DNA of 64,000 bases from Paroedura picta (lineage: Eukaryota > Chordata > Lepidosauria > Squamata > Gekkonidae). Positions within the stretch are counted from its first letter, which is position 1. The number at the start of each line of letters is the position of its first letter. Location of the stretch: contig NC_135384.1 of the NCBI RefSeq assembly GCF_049243985.1, positions 11,714,501-11,778,500 on the forward strand. The letters are read 5' to 3'. Shown here in pieces: positions 1-9,903 of the stretch. Under the pieces are notes generated by a model. It ran no database searches, was not told the DNA's origin, and saw nothing but the letters and a program-made list of their open reading frames with translations. Made by a program: the position numbers and the translations under genes.

Positions 1-1202
1 CTGTTGAATGACAGCTCCTGTAAATGTGGCAGGCAGGAGAAAGGAAAGGCTGGGAGGGTGGTGCCATTGTTTCCGGAGAAATCCAAAATCTGGAGACCGG
101 AGGTGAAATTCATTGTTTTGTACACTGCTGGACAAAGATCCCAATGCAGATGGTTTTCAGAAAGGTCCAAGGACAACAGATGCGGTAGCTTGTACAGCAG
201 TAAAGAATCGACATGCTCCAGTTCATTCCCTTCAAGCACCAAATTCTTCAACAAACGGCAGGCTGGAAGTTCTTCGCCAACAAAACTCTTGTTATAATTC
301 TGGGAGAAAGTCAGCGAACGGAGGGAGAAACGAGTGGCAAGAACACAGATGGGGAAACTCTGGTTCTCAGGCAGTAGGTTGATCTTCTCTAGCGAGAGGG
401 AATCCAGTTTGTCTACTTCCAAGGCCAAGAGCTCATTCAAATCCAGAGGGAATTGGCTCAATCTGAGGGAATGAAGAAGACTTCCATTTTCCCCTTCAGA
501 ACTGATTCGCTCTTTTGGAGGCCAAGAGGGTGAGTCATTAAGACCCAAGCGGTTACGATGCTGATCCTTTGAAGAGAAGGAGTAGGGAATCCTCTCCGTT
601 CCACAGTTATCCACTGCCACCCAAGGGACAGACTTCAGTGGGAAGATACTGAATAGCTCTGAGAAATGCTGCCAACAACACTTGGCAACGGAGAATGACT
701 GCAGCTGACTTGGAAGTGCTACCCTTCTCTGTCCTCTCAGTTGGATTCCCTTCATTTCCAGTGTCTGCAGCTGGTGCAATGGCTGGAAGACCTCAGTGGG
801 GATCCAGCTTTTACAACAGTCTGCATCGGAGTGTTGGATAGACAGGTACTGTAGCTTGCCCAGGCCTAGGAAGGCCCTAGGTGAGATGATTGACATGTTG
901 ATGGTGATGCTCAAGTAACGAAGCTCTGGGAAGTTGGAGAATGCCCCATCAGATAAGCCATCGATGCTTCCAGATACACAGAGAGCATTCGCCTGCTCAG
1001 GAACAGGCGCTAGATCACCTGGCAAGGAGGTCACGTTACTGCAAAGTGCAACCAGGCCGGTATCTGGAGCAGAGGGACACAGAGAGAGGGGTTCTGTTGT
1101 GTGTGGCTTCAGCCAGCCCTCTGTAATCTGACATTTGCCAGTGAGCACCGCTGCAGATAAAGGCAGTCCCAGTAATGAAAGGAGGAGGGACAAGCTGGTC
1201 AT
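1..1202 (-). CDS. Toll-like receptor, TLR13/TLR21-like, N-terminal 400 codons (runs off left edge)
   Basis: The minus-strand frame is open from the ATG at 1202-1200 to the window edge. The product begins MTSLSLLLSLLGLPLSAA, a clear signal peptide, followed by a Cys-containing N-terminal cap and a run of leucine-rich repeats (for example LLYKLPHLLSLDLSENHLHW). It aligns throughout with the receptor at 5730-8546: both have ISPRAFLGL, RFSLRSL.FSQ, the LLLYKLP..L.LDLS segment and NFTS. The C-terminal ectodomain, membrane segment and TIR domain would lie outside the window. A pyrimidine-rich splice acceptor on the minus strand puts the first base of this exon at about 1251, so an untranslated exon lies further upstream. 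Receptors of this family sense nucleic acids in endosomes in other vertebrates; the ligand here is unknown. The gene is divergent from its paralogue, with about 4.5 kb between start codons. Confidence 0.93.
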   Translation of the reverse strand, partial: MTSLSLLLSLLGLPLSAAVLTGKCQITEGWLKPHTTEPLSLCPSAPDTGLVALCSNVTSLPGDLAPVPEQANALCVSGSIDGLSDGAFSNFPELRYLSITINMSIISPRAFLGLGKLQYLSIQHSDADCCKSWIPTEVFQPLHQLQTLEMKGIQLRGQRRVALPSQLQSFSVAKCCWQHFSELFSIFPLKSVPWVAVDNCGTERIPYSFSSKDQHRNRLGLNDSPSWPPKERISSEGENGSLLHSLRLSQFPLDLNELLALEVDKLDSLSLEKINLLPENQSFPICVLATRFSLRSLTFSQNYNKSFVGEELPACRLLKNLVLEGNELEHVDSLLLYKLPHLLSLDLSENHLHWDLCPAVYKTMNFTSGLQILDFSGNNGTTLPAFPFSCLPHLQELSFN

Positions 1203-1228
1203 TGCTGAGTCCCAAGAGTGGCTTTCAT
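1199..1228 (-). promoter_or_regulatory. Upstream ORF overlapping the TLR start codon
   Basis: In the leader of the left TLR gene an ATG at 1228-1226 opens a ten-codon frame (M K A T L G T Q Q stop). Its TGA overlaps the receptor ATG as ATGA. This layout can limit or couple initiation at the main start. It is read directly from the sequence; any effect on translation is inference. Confidence 0.5.
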
Positions 1229-1256
1229 GAGACGGATTCAGTCCCACCTGTCTGAG

Positions 1257-1923
1257 AGAAGAAAAGGAATCAGAGCTTTGCCCAAACCCAAATGATCTGT
1301 GCTTTTATTAACAAGGTATTCTATATAGAGTGCTAAATAGACAAGCAGCCTCCTTCCTAAAGAATGACAATAATGCCTTTGTTGGGGCAATGCTGACAAT
1401 TTGTCGGTCTATTGGAGTTTAAACTTGCAGGTTTTGCTTATTTCTAATCAGCCACTGGGAGCCTGGTCACCAGCAGAATTTGTGACCCCTGGCCAGGGAT
1501 GTGCAGCGTCTGGGCCCGACCTACACAGAGCTCCCAGTGACTAGAAATTAGAGACTGCTTATTGGGTGAGTATGAAAGGGTGGGATTGGATTTGATGTTG
1601 ATTGATGTAACTGTGAAAATCTGTGTTTCAGTTGCCTGCTGATTATACTAAATAAATCACAACCCATCTACCTCTACACCAGTGTGCTTATTGCTTCCAA
1701 ATCCTAATAGAAGAACCATTTGCCACTTTGACCTGGCAAGACAACCAGCAAGACAAAAAGGAAGCAGGGAAGAAGCATCATCACATTTTGACTCACAGAG
1801 GAAACGAATCATACAGAAACTGTTGAAATAGGAACTCATTTTGCCAGCCTAGATTCAGGTCCTGTAAAGAAAATTTAGTCTAGGATGACCAGGTTCCTCT
1901 GGGCACCAATGGGAAATGGGTGG
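1257..1923. other. Divergent TLR intergenic region, left part
   Basis: No gene or recognised repeat. It should contain the upstream exon and promoter of the left TLR gene, but no TATA box or first exon could be fixed by eye. Confidence 0.4.
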
Positions 1924-2400
1924 TAGGGTTGCCAGAACCAGGTTGGGAAACTACTAGAGATCTGGAGATGGAGCCTGGGGAGGACAGGAATTTCAGTGTT
2001 CTCCCCCACCTTAAAAAGGTAAAGGTATCCCCTGTGCAAGCACCGAGTCATGTCTGACCCTTGGGGTGACGCCCTCTAGCGTTTTCATGGCAGACTCAAT
2101 ATGGGGTGGTTTGCCAGTGCCTTCCCCAGTCATTACCGTTTACCCCCCAGCAGCAAGCTGGGTGCTCATTTTACCGACCTCGGAAGGATGGAAGGCTGAG
2201 TCAACCTTGAGCCGGCTTCTGGGATTGAACTCCCAGCCTCATGGGCAAAGCTTTCAGACAGCTGCCTTACCACTCTGCGCCACAAGAGGCTCATATCTCC
2301 CCCACCTTAAGCATCCCTTTTCTCCAGGGGATCTCCATTGTCTGGAGATGAGCTGTAATTCTGGGGATCTTCAGGTCCCCTCTGGAGACATGCCTAGTTT
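1924..2400 (+). repeat. GGTTGCCAAC-type repeat, split by a SINE
   Basis: The unit opens with AGGGTTGCCAG and carries the phrases GGTTGGGAAA, TCTCCAGGGGA, GTCTGGAGATGAG and CAGGTCCC, which recur at 21637, 25205, 27877, 37240, 42234 and 56165. Complete copies begin near AGGGTTGCCAAC and end near GGCAACCCT, so they look like terminal-inverted-repeat elements. This copy is interrupted by the SINE at 2015-2296. Confidence 0.6.
2015..2296 (-). repeat. Sauria-type tRNA-derived SINE
   Basis: Read on the minus strand, the copy starts GAGCCTCTTGTGGCGCAG (tRNA-like A box), has a B box-like GGGAGTTCAATCCCAG, a Bov-B-like GGGTCAGACATGACTCGGTG segment and an ACCTTTACCTTT tail. It is flanked by a perfect 14-bp target duplication CTCCCCCACCTTAA (2001-2014 and 2297-2310). 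It sits inside the older repeat at 1924-2400. Confidence 0.9.
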
Positions 2401-2456
2401 TGCCTGTCCTCAACTTAGAAAGTCAGGCCAACTTTATGCCCAAACACCCCCTACTG

Positions 2457-2831
2457 CAGTGGTTCGAAACCTGGGGGTCGAATGACCCTTTTGCAAGGGT
2501 CATGGCAGGGCAAGCAGCTTGGCCGGGGAGCGCTATCCACACAACAGCCTTGTGGGGTAGATTGAGATAAAGGGTTCGTCTGTCTGGAGTAGCAGAAAAG
2601 AGCGAGATCGGTGGAAAAGAGAGAGATCGGCATGGTGGGACAAGAGGCAGAACTGATCTGAGAAACCCTGGGGGGAAAAAACCCCAATTTATATACAATC
2701 ATGAACAATGGATCTTCATGCCATTGATCAGTTTCGGTTTAATTTCTGTGAAAGAACCCTTTGAATAATTGTATGGTTGGGGGTCACCACAACATGAGGA
2801 ACTGTATTAAAGGGAAGGTTGAGAACTACTG
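2457..2831. mobile_element. Non-autonomous hAT element (CAGTGGTTC termini)
   Basis: The ends are CAGTGGTTCGAAACCT and AAGGTTGAGAACTACTG, inverted and typical of hAT (Charlie-like) elements. The 8-bp target duplication is CCCTACTG / CCTTACTG (7 of 8), with TA at the centre. It is 375 bp with no transposase frame. Confidence 0.75.
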
Positions 2832-2839
2832 CCTTACTG

Positions 2840-4485
2840 CAACCATAAAAGGGATTCCTGGCTTGTTCAGTGCTTAAATAGTGCCCATAAAAACATTACA
2901 GCCCCAAACAAATACTTGGCTTGCTTTTGAAATTTGGCCAGCCCTAGCTAGGGCCAAACATTTTTACAGACTGAATGATCATAGTTCTAATACAGGGGTG
3001 AACTGCATACTATTTTTTAATACTATGCGATGCAGAGAAAACTGCAATCTCTGTCCTTTGATAGAACCCAGATTAGAGGGACATGGGATCAAATGTGTGC
3101 TCAACTATGAATCCCACTGATAGGCTTGCCAATCTCCAGGTGGTGGCTGGAGATCTTTTGGAATTACAACTAATCTCTAGGCAACAGTGATTGGTTCATC
3201 TAGAGCCAATGACCACTTTGGAATGTGGCCTTTATGGAATGGGAGTCCCTCCTTTCCTTTTGATTTGACTTAGTTCTCCATCTTACAGCAGAAGATGGAA
3301 AAAAACAAAGAATGGATGCAACAGGTCATTTATTATCAAGCCTATCTTCAGCCTTTTAAAAGTGCTTCATCAGGGAATGTCCAACTTAAAAATTAGTCTT
3401 CCTTAGATTAGCAAAATGTCCTTGCAACAGACCACAGAGGTGTCATTGAGAAACAACTGAGAAAAGGTTGTTAATAGATCAAGGGGGAAAAACATACAGG
3501 CCACCTATGCAATGTGAACTGCAGACAGCAGGTAGCAATGTAGATCAGGGTAGATCCAGGTGAGTTACAAGACAGCAGGGCCTGATCAAAGTGAAAAGAC
3601 ATACCTCTTGAAGTCACTGTGATGGAATACCTGGATATTCTCTTTTGCTGACCAACTCTTCTCTTCCGAACTCATCTGCCAAAATTTCTAAAAGCAGCAG
3701 CTTGTGCTGAACAGAATTTTTAAAGGAAGGTAGAGGGGTCTACAGGAGATCCTGCTGGGTTTCCTCTTCACCCAACACATCCTCTTTCATACTTGCTAGG
3801 ACATATGAGGACGGACAACTTCCCTACCACTCTGTTTTGCTCAGCCTCGTAAATGAAGGGCCGTCAGGTTTCAGTTCTATGGCTCAACATTTACTTGGCA
3901 AGCTGAGGTCCACATTTTCAAGGTGTCAGTTTTGGAAATAGAAAGCACGAAGGAAATTCTACAGTGGAGACAAGAAATATTTGTTCGGAAGATACTGGCT
4001 TGTTGGGGGAAAGCTTCTATCCATGCAGACTTCTCTTCCTACCCTACAGGTATGGACTTGGGACTGTGGACTTGTAACTTTCCATGCTTTTGTCGAGATC
4101 AATCATACTAGAGCACAAAGTGTGGAAAACACAGAGCAGTGCATGGTGGTATGTAAGTAAAAGAGGCAGGATATGATTAAATAAGCACAAAAACAAGGGA
4201 GACGTGAGAATGAGGCTGCCTGGCCACCACCTGGGTGGGTCCTCCAAAGAGAAGGATCCAGCAAGCTTTCTCATATAACCTTGCTCAACATTCTTCTTTA
4301 CTATAATATCTATCCCACATAATTTTGATACATGTAGATCCCATGATCCAGAACATGGCCTTTTTGGATGGTCAAAGGGGATCCCTCTCCCATTTGTCAC
4401 TAGCAGAAAAAGTTGTTTTGACCACTGTTGCTCATCTAACCCCTTTTGTGGGTATTGGTCATGAGAATTTATTATTATTATGTTC
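2840..4485. other. Intergenic DNA, no gene seen
   Basis: Between 3124 and 3240 lies a decayed piece of a GCCAATCTCCAGG-type repeat. The rest is unrecognised unique-looking DNA with only short, unrelated frames. Confidence 0.4.
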
Positions 4486-4498
4486 TATTGTAATTTTA

Positions 4499-4774
4499 GA
4501 GCCCCTTGTGGCGCAGGGTGGTAAAGCATCCTACATGCTGTCTAAAGCTCTGACCACGAGGCTGGGAGTTTGATCCCAGCAGCTGGCTCAGCCTTCCATC
4601 CTTCTGAGGTCGGTAAAATGAGTACTCAGCTTGCTGCTGGGGGGTAAAACAGTAATGACTGGGGAAGGGAATGGCAAAACCACCCTGTATTGAGTCTGCC
4701 AAGAAAACGCTAGAGGGCATCACCCCAAGGGTCAGATATGACTCGGTGCTTGCACAGGGGATACCTTTACCTTT
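4499..4774 (+). repeat. Sauria-type tRNA-derived SINE
   Basis: It has the same head (GAGCCCCTTGTGGCGCAG) and tail (GGGGATACCTTTACC) as the copy at 2015, in plus orientation. A perfect 13-bp target duplication TATTGTAATTTTA flanks it (4486-4498 and 4775-4787). Confidence 0.9.
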
Positions 4775-5158
4775 TATTGTAATTTTATATATTATGCTAT
4801 TGCTTAAAAAAACACTTTGATATGTGCATACGTGGTACAGGGGGTGGCTGAGAAAGGAAAAGGCAAGGCAAATTACACCAGCATGAGCAGGGCTTGAAAG
4901 ATTGAGCACCTTCCTGCCCTATAAAGAAGCAAAGCCAGAACAAAACATCTGTGTGGAAACAGGCACTTCCAACTATTAAATGCCCCATTGGGGGCAATGT
5001 ATATATAGAAGGTTTGAACACACATGAACACACCTGAAGCTGCCTTATACTGCATCAGAGCCTTGGTCCTTCCAGGTCAGTATTGTCTACTCAGAAGGAC
5101 AATGGCTTTCCAGGGTCTCAGGCACTTTCACATCACCTCTTACCTGGTACTTTTAACC

Positions 5159-5486
5159 CAGGCTTTCTCAACCAGGGTTGAAATTCTGGGGTTTCTGGAC
5201 AGCCCTGGAGGGGTTTCCCATATAGGTGGGAATTAATTACTTTTTATATATATTTTAAAAAATTGTTAAACATTTATTGAGTGATATGACTGTATATGGT
5301 CATTTCAACCTGCCCCCCCGACCAATGGTGGGCCTGGAGAGTGTGGGAAGGGGAGGGGCCTGGGTGGGTATGTACACAGCTATGCTTCCCAACCATATTC
5401 TGCATGATCACGCCACTTCTGGGGTTTCTCGGAGCCTGAGGAATGTTTCAGGGGTTTCTTGATGATAAAAAAGTTGAGAAAGGCTA
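5159..5486. mobile_element. Non-autonomous hAT element (CAGGCTTTCTCAAC termini)
   Basis: The termini CAGGCTTTCTCAAC and GTTGAGAAAGGCTA are inverted with two mismatches. The 8-bp target duplication TTTTAACC is perfect (5151-5158 and 5487-5494). The internal part includes GGGTTTC.TG and a copy of the ATGACTGTATATGGTCAT motif. Relatives occur at 9826, 35998, 52274 and 53382. Confidence 0.8.
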
Positions 5487-5690
5487 TTTTAACCGGAGAT
5501 CCTGGGTTTTGAACCTGGGTCCTTCTACAGGCCAAGCTGATACTCTGCTTCCGAGCCATAGCTGCCCCCTTACTGTTCATCTCCCTGACTCTCTTTAACA
5601 GCATCCCATCAGAATCTGCCCTGTGTGTTTCCTTTTTCCATTGCATTCTTCACCCCTCTTGCATTAGACCTCACTGTGCTTGTTTCTCTT

Positions 5691-5729
5691 CAGCAGGTGA
5701 TCCAGTGAGAAGGTCAAAACTTCTGAGTG
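5691..5729 (+). promoter_or_regulatory. Splice acceptor and leader of the right TLR gene
   Basis: TTTCTCTTCAGCAG is a pyrimidine-rich acceptor with tandem NAGNAG choice, so the coding exon starts at 5694 or 5697. The leader before the ATG at 5730 has no upstream ATG. Confidence 0.55.
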
Positions 5730-8546
5730 ATGGAACAGTGGATGAAGCAAAATAGACAAGCCATGCTGACGGTCATCACCCTGTTTTGGCTGGGACTACC
5801 TGTCTGTCTTGCTTTGATGAGTGAAAATTGCCAACAAATTGAAGGACCCCTGAGTCGCTATGTTAAATTTTTTTCCTTATGCCGACCTCCTGTGAACACC
5901 AACCTGGTGGTTCAATGCAATAATGTAGCTGAGCTGCCAGAAGATATCGTTCACGTCCCCAAATGGGTCCAAGCCTTGTGCTTGTCAGGGAAGATTAAAC
6001 TCATGAAGGACCAGGCATTTCAAGCGTTTCCTGACCTGATCTATCTGAGTCTCCTTGCACAGGCCCTTGTGATCTCACCAAGGGCTTTCCTAGGTTTAAG
6101 GACACTACAGCACCTTCAGATAAGACACTGGCCCCCTGCATGTATCAACGTCACCATCCCAGATGATACGTTGCTGTCCATTCATTCCCTGCAGACATTG
6201 GACTTTGACAATATCTGCCTTGCAGGGCAAAGGGGGATAATGCTTCCCAGCCGCTTGCAGTCCCTTTCAATTTGGATCTGCGACCAAGTTCAGCTTTCTG
6301 AATGGCTCAAAATCTTCCCATCGTTGAGGTCAGTATCTCAGGTGACTATAGCCAAATGCAGGGGGAAATCACAAGCCTATTCTACAAAGCAGCATTATGA
6401 TATCTCAGCAAAGCCGGTCTTAGCGCCCCAGTGTCGGAAAGAGGAAACAAGCCCCACGAACCAAAGCGGAAGTTCTCTCCAGGTCCTGAAACTCAGTCAT
6501 TTCCACCTGACCCTCGGAGACCTTCTGGCCTTAGAAATAGAGGAACTTGACTCCCTCTCATTGGAGAGCACGTATCCAATAAACGGGAACCAGACTTTCG
6601 TGCTCTGTGCCCTAGCCTCCCGTTTCTCCCTCCGCTCTTTGAAATTCTCCCAGGCTCGCTACCAACGTTTTGAGGGTGAAGAACTTCATGCATGCCGCTC
6701 TTTGACGAGTCTGGTTCTTCAAGGCAACAACATGGAGAATGTAGATCCTCTGCTTCTATATAAACTGCCTCAGCTCCACCTGTTGGATCTTTCTTTAAAT
6801 AAGCTCCATTGGTCCCTGTGCCCAGCAATGTACAGGAGGACGAATTTCACCTCCAGGCTGCGGGTACTGGATTTCTCCATGAACAATGCCACCCATGTGT
6901 CCACTGGTGCCTTCTACTGCCTGGCATATTTACGGAAACTCTCGCTCAACAGTTGTGGCATTCAAAGGATCGAACCCTTGGCCTTCTCGGAGCTCAGCAG
7001 CCTTGAGGTTCTAAATCTGAATGGGAACGGCATTATGCATCTAGAAAAAGATTTTTTGCCCAACCTATCCAAATTGGTCTCCTTAGACCTGAGCGGCAAT
7101 CCCATGGAGGTGCTGAGAAAAGATTTCTTTCAGGATCTGAACAAGTTGCGAGAGCTCAGCCTTGGTTCTCCAGAGTCAGACCTGGACGTAGAGTTTCCCG
7201 CTCTAAACCTTAAAAAGTTACAAATTAAATCCAAATCCAGAATTAGATTCCGGGGAGAAGACGATATTCTCTTTGGTCTGGAAAAACTAACACTCGACTG
7301 TCCCCAGCTTGAAGTGGACTCATGCAAATACCCCCTTTCCCCTCATATGAAGCAAATATATCTGGAAAGACTTCACAAAGTCGTATTTTCTTGTAACAGC
7401 TCTAGGCATCAGTTTTTGCATCATTTCCCTCTGCTAGAACATTTTGACTATCGTTTTGCATCCTGGAAAGGAGTCAACTTCTCTCACTTATCAAACCTAA
7501 GGACCCTGGTGGTTTTCCACCTCAGTAGTACATTGAAGGAGATATCTCAAGATGATGCCCAGTACCTGTTCCAGAACCTCACTAGACTGGAAGTGATGCA
7601 CTTGCAATCTTCAGGTCTGCAATTTATTTCAGGTGTCTTATTTCGAGATATGAAGAATCTGCGTCTTCTCTTTCTGGAAAATGACTTGCTCCTTAGACTG
7701 GACAGTGGCTTTCAGGCTGAAATGATGCAACTCAAGTATTTGTACCTGAGAGACATCACCTTTGGGTGCTACTGCTCCAATGCCTGGTTTGTTACTTGGG
7801 CATCAAGGAAGGAGGACATTTATGTAGACCTGTCTTCTTCAGTCCGCTGTCAGGAGTTGACAACATTGCTGAAAACTCAAAAATTCTTGCCCTTTGTAGA
7901 GCAGAACTGCAGCCTCAAGGCAGACTTTATTCTCTTCCTCCTCACTTTCTTTCTGGTCCTCTTTCTGATATCGCTCTCCTTAGTCCATGCTACTTGTAGC
8001 ATGGAGCTCTTCTTCCTCATTTACTTGCTGCGAGGATGGTGGCAGAGACTCCGCGGTGAGATGAAGAAGGGGAAGAGGTTTCAATACGATGCCTTTGTGT
8101 CCTACTGCAGCCACGACCAGGAATGGGTGCTACAGTGTCTGGTGCCCAATCTGGAGCAGAAAGGACTGTCTCACCTGAAACTCTGCCTGCACAGCAGAGA
8201 CTTTGTGGTGGGCAAGGCCACCGTGGACAACATTATGGACAACCTTTACAATAGCTGGAAGACCATTTGTGTGATCAGTCGACACTCTTTGGGTAGCCAT
8301 TGGTGTTCTCTGGAGATGAGCCTGGCCACGTACCGACACTTAGCCGGGAGAGAGGATACATTGATCCTTGTGTTCTTGGGACATGTTTCCAGGTACCGCC
8401 TTTCAGCTTACCACCGGCTGGCCAAGCTGCTGAAGAAGAACACCTACTTAAAGTGGCCTGAGGATCCAGCTGCTGAGCCTGCCTTTTGGAATAGTCTGCG
8501 AAATAGTTTTAGAAGGCCCTGTCAAGTGGAAGAGGCCGATTTTTAA
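5730..8546 (+). CDS. Toll-like receptor, TLR13/TLR21-like, complete
   Basis: One open exon encodes 938 residues, close to the usual TLR length. In order: signal peptide (about 1-28), N-terminal cap, some two dozen leucine-rich repeats, a C-terminal LRR cap with paired cysteines (CYCSNAW, SVRCQE, QNCS), a transmembrane segment (about 733-757) and a TIR domain (about 784-930). TIR box 1 is YDAFVSY (from Tyr786) and box 3 is the FW pair in PAFWNSL. In the BB loop (R823-D824-F825-V826-V827-G828) a valine replaces the usual proline of RDxxPG. A poorly conserved loop of about 35 residues interrupts the repeats near residues 210-245 in both paralogues. The family is nucleic-acid sensing and signals through MyD88-type adaptors in other vertebrates; assignment to TLR13 or TLR21 needs a tree. 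The chosen start is the ATG at 5730. Confidence 0.96.
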   Translation: MEQWMKQNRQAMLTVITLFWLGLPVCLALMSENCQQIEGPLSRYVKFFSLCRPPVNTNLVVQCNNVAELPEDIVHVPKWVQALCLSGKIKLMKDQAFQAFPDLIYLSLLAQALVISPRAFLGLRTLQHLQIRHWPPACINVTIPDDTLLSIHSLQTLDFDNICLAGQRGIMLPSRLQSLSIWICDQVQLSEWLKIFPSLRSVSQVTIAKCRGKSQAYSTKQHYDISAKPVLAPQCRKEETSPTNQSGSSLQVLKLSHFHLTLGDLLALEIEELDSLSLESTYPINGNQTFVLCALASRFSLRSLKFSQARYQRFEGEELHACRSLTSLVLQGNNMENVDPLLLYKLPQLHLLDLSLNKLHWSLCPAMYRRTNFTSRLRVLDFSMNNATHVSTGAFYCLAYLRKLSLNSCGIQRIEPLAFSELSSLEVLNLNGNGIMHLEKDFLPNLSKLVSLDLSGNPMEVLRKDFFQDLNKLRELSLGSPESDLDVEFPALNLKKLQIKSKSRIRFRGEDDILFGLEKLTLDCPQLEVDSCKYPLSPHMKQIYLERLHKVVFSCNSSRHQFLHHFPLLEHFDYRFASWKGVNFSHLSNLRTLVVFHLSSTLKEISQDDAQYLFQNLTRLEVMHLQSSGLQFISGVLFRDMKNLRLLFLENDLLLRLDSGFQAEMMQLKYLYLRDITFGCYCSNAWFVTWASRKEDIYVDLSSSVRCQELTTLLKTQKFLPFVEQNCSLKADFILFLLTFFLVLFLISLSLVHATCSMELFFLIYLLRGWWQRLRGEMKKGKRFQYDAFVSYCSHDQEWVLQCLVPNLEQKGLSHLKLCLHSRDFVVGKATVDNIMDNLYNSWKTICVISRHSLGSHWCSLEMSLATYRHLAGREDTLILVFLGHVSRYRLSAYHRLAKLLKKNTYLKWPEDPAAEPAFWNSLRNSFRRPCQVEEADF

Positions 8547-8616
8547 AGACACTTGTCTAAACATTGGCCAACCCACTTTCCTTCATCCGTAGGAGCCTAT
8601 TTGGAAAAGGAGATAG

Positions 8617-9242
8617 GGTTACCAAATCCCTCCAGGCAGCTGGTGTGGGATGGAGGGGGGGGACTTACCAGGAGAAAGAGGAAGGCCCAGTCCATGATGC
8701 CAGCATTGCACAGGAGTGATGTCATCGTGCCAGTGACATCCAGGTGGCGCTCCGGTATTTGGGCAAAACCTCTATGGTAAAAATGGCTTCTACCAGTTGC
8801 TCAAATGCTAGAATATCACCTAAACATCAGTGGTGTGACGACATCGCTTCCTGTTTCTCCTGGGATGTCCCCCCTGCTGGCCAGCTGATTAATGGCAGGG
8901 GTCCCTCAGTTTCAGGATGCACTCCCCACTTAATTAAACCCCTCAAAAGGAAAGAACGCCAGAAGTGAACGCAATGTGCCTACGTAACCTGGGATGTCGG
9001 ATTCATTGTGTGTGTGTGTGTGGAGGGGGTTCTCTGGTTTTGGGGCAAAACTCTATGGTTAGAAGCTAATTCTACCATAGAATTTTGCCCCAAAGCCAGA
9101 GTGTCACCCCCAATGTGCTTACATCATTTCAAAGTAACATAGGCACATTGCGTTAGTTTCTGGTGTTCCTCCCCACTCCTGGTGAGTGCATCCCCCCCCA
9201 ACCATTCGCCACTGGCAACATTGAGGGACTTGGCAACCCAGC
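8617..9242. mobile_element. Long foldback (inverted-repeat) element
   Basis: The left end AGGGTTACCAAATCCCTCCA mirrors the right end TGAGGGACTTGGCAACCCA. Inside, GAACGCAATGTGCCTACGTAAC (8959-8990 region) faces its inverse near 9135-9165. The centre is a tight hairpin (9035-9105) made of TGGGGCAAAACTCTATGGT and its inverse. No protein frame is present. Confidence 0.6.
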
Positions 9243-9399
9243 ATGAACTTACATTATGGTGACGGGGCATCAGTTCATCCAAGTGAAACTCTAGCATGTA
9301 TCCATCACCCAGAGGCATTGATGCTACTCTCCCCATGTCCTTCCCCCACCACCTAATCAAACAGTGTCTGAGGCATTAGACTGCTGACGGGATGCCAAA

Positions 9400-9720
9400 A
9401 AAAGAGACCTGCTGCTTAGCCTGGTGCTGAACTTTTAATTAAGGAGTTAATTTTAAAATCCTCGTGAAGAGTCTGCTTCTAGCCTGAGAACTGTTTTGTG
9501 GGGCTCATTGTAGGCGGCCATTTTTTAATGCTGTTTTTATTCTCTGGCTTTGTTTTTAATGCTGGGCTTTTAATAGCTTCATGACAGTTATTGACTTTTA
9601 TGGTCTTTTTATGCTTATGTGCTTTGTAAAGCTGACTCAAGCGGGCTGTTTACAGAGGAGACCCAGAAATCTTAAATACAATTAAAATAAAAATTTGGTG
9701 TCCTATTAAATCTGTGCGTT
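9400..9720 (+). repeat. Probable LINE 3' tail
   Basis: A T-rich stretch with TTTTAATGCTG-like phrases, GTAAAGCTGACTCAAGCGGG and ATTAAAATAAAAATT resembles the 3' ends of L2-like LINEs elsewhere in the window. The AATAAA near 9686 could also serve the right TLR gene, but that is uncertain. Confidence 0.4.
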
Positions 9721-9825
9721 TGGCAGGACACAGATGCAGTTTCTTGACCCAACAGCTCTTTATTCAGCACCAACACCAACTAGATCACTGAACAGCAAAT
9801 ATACACACATATATATTTACCTTCT

Positions 9826-9903
9826 ACCCATTTGGGAAACCCTTCCAGGGCCATCAAGAAACCCCATGGTTTCATGAAACCCTGGTTGAGAAGCCTGCTG
9901 TAA
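9826..9903 (-). repeat. Fragment of CAGGCTTTCTCAAC hAT family
   Basis: It contains GGGAAACCCTTCCAGGGCCATC and ATGAAACCCTGGTTGAGAA in the inverse sense to the copy at 5159. Only one end of the element remains. Confidence 0.6.
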
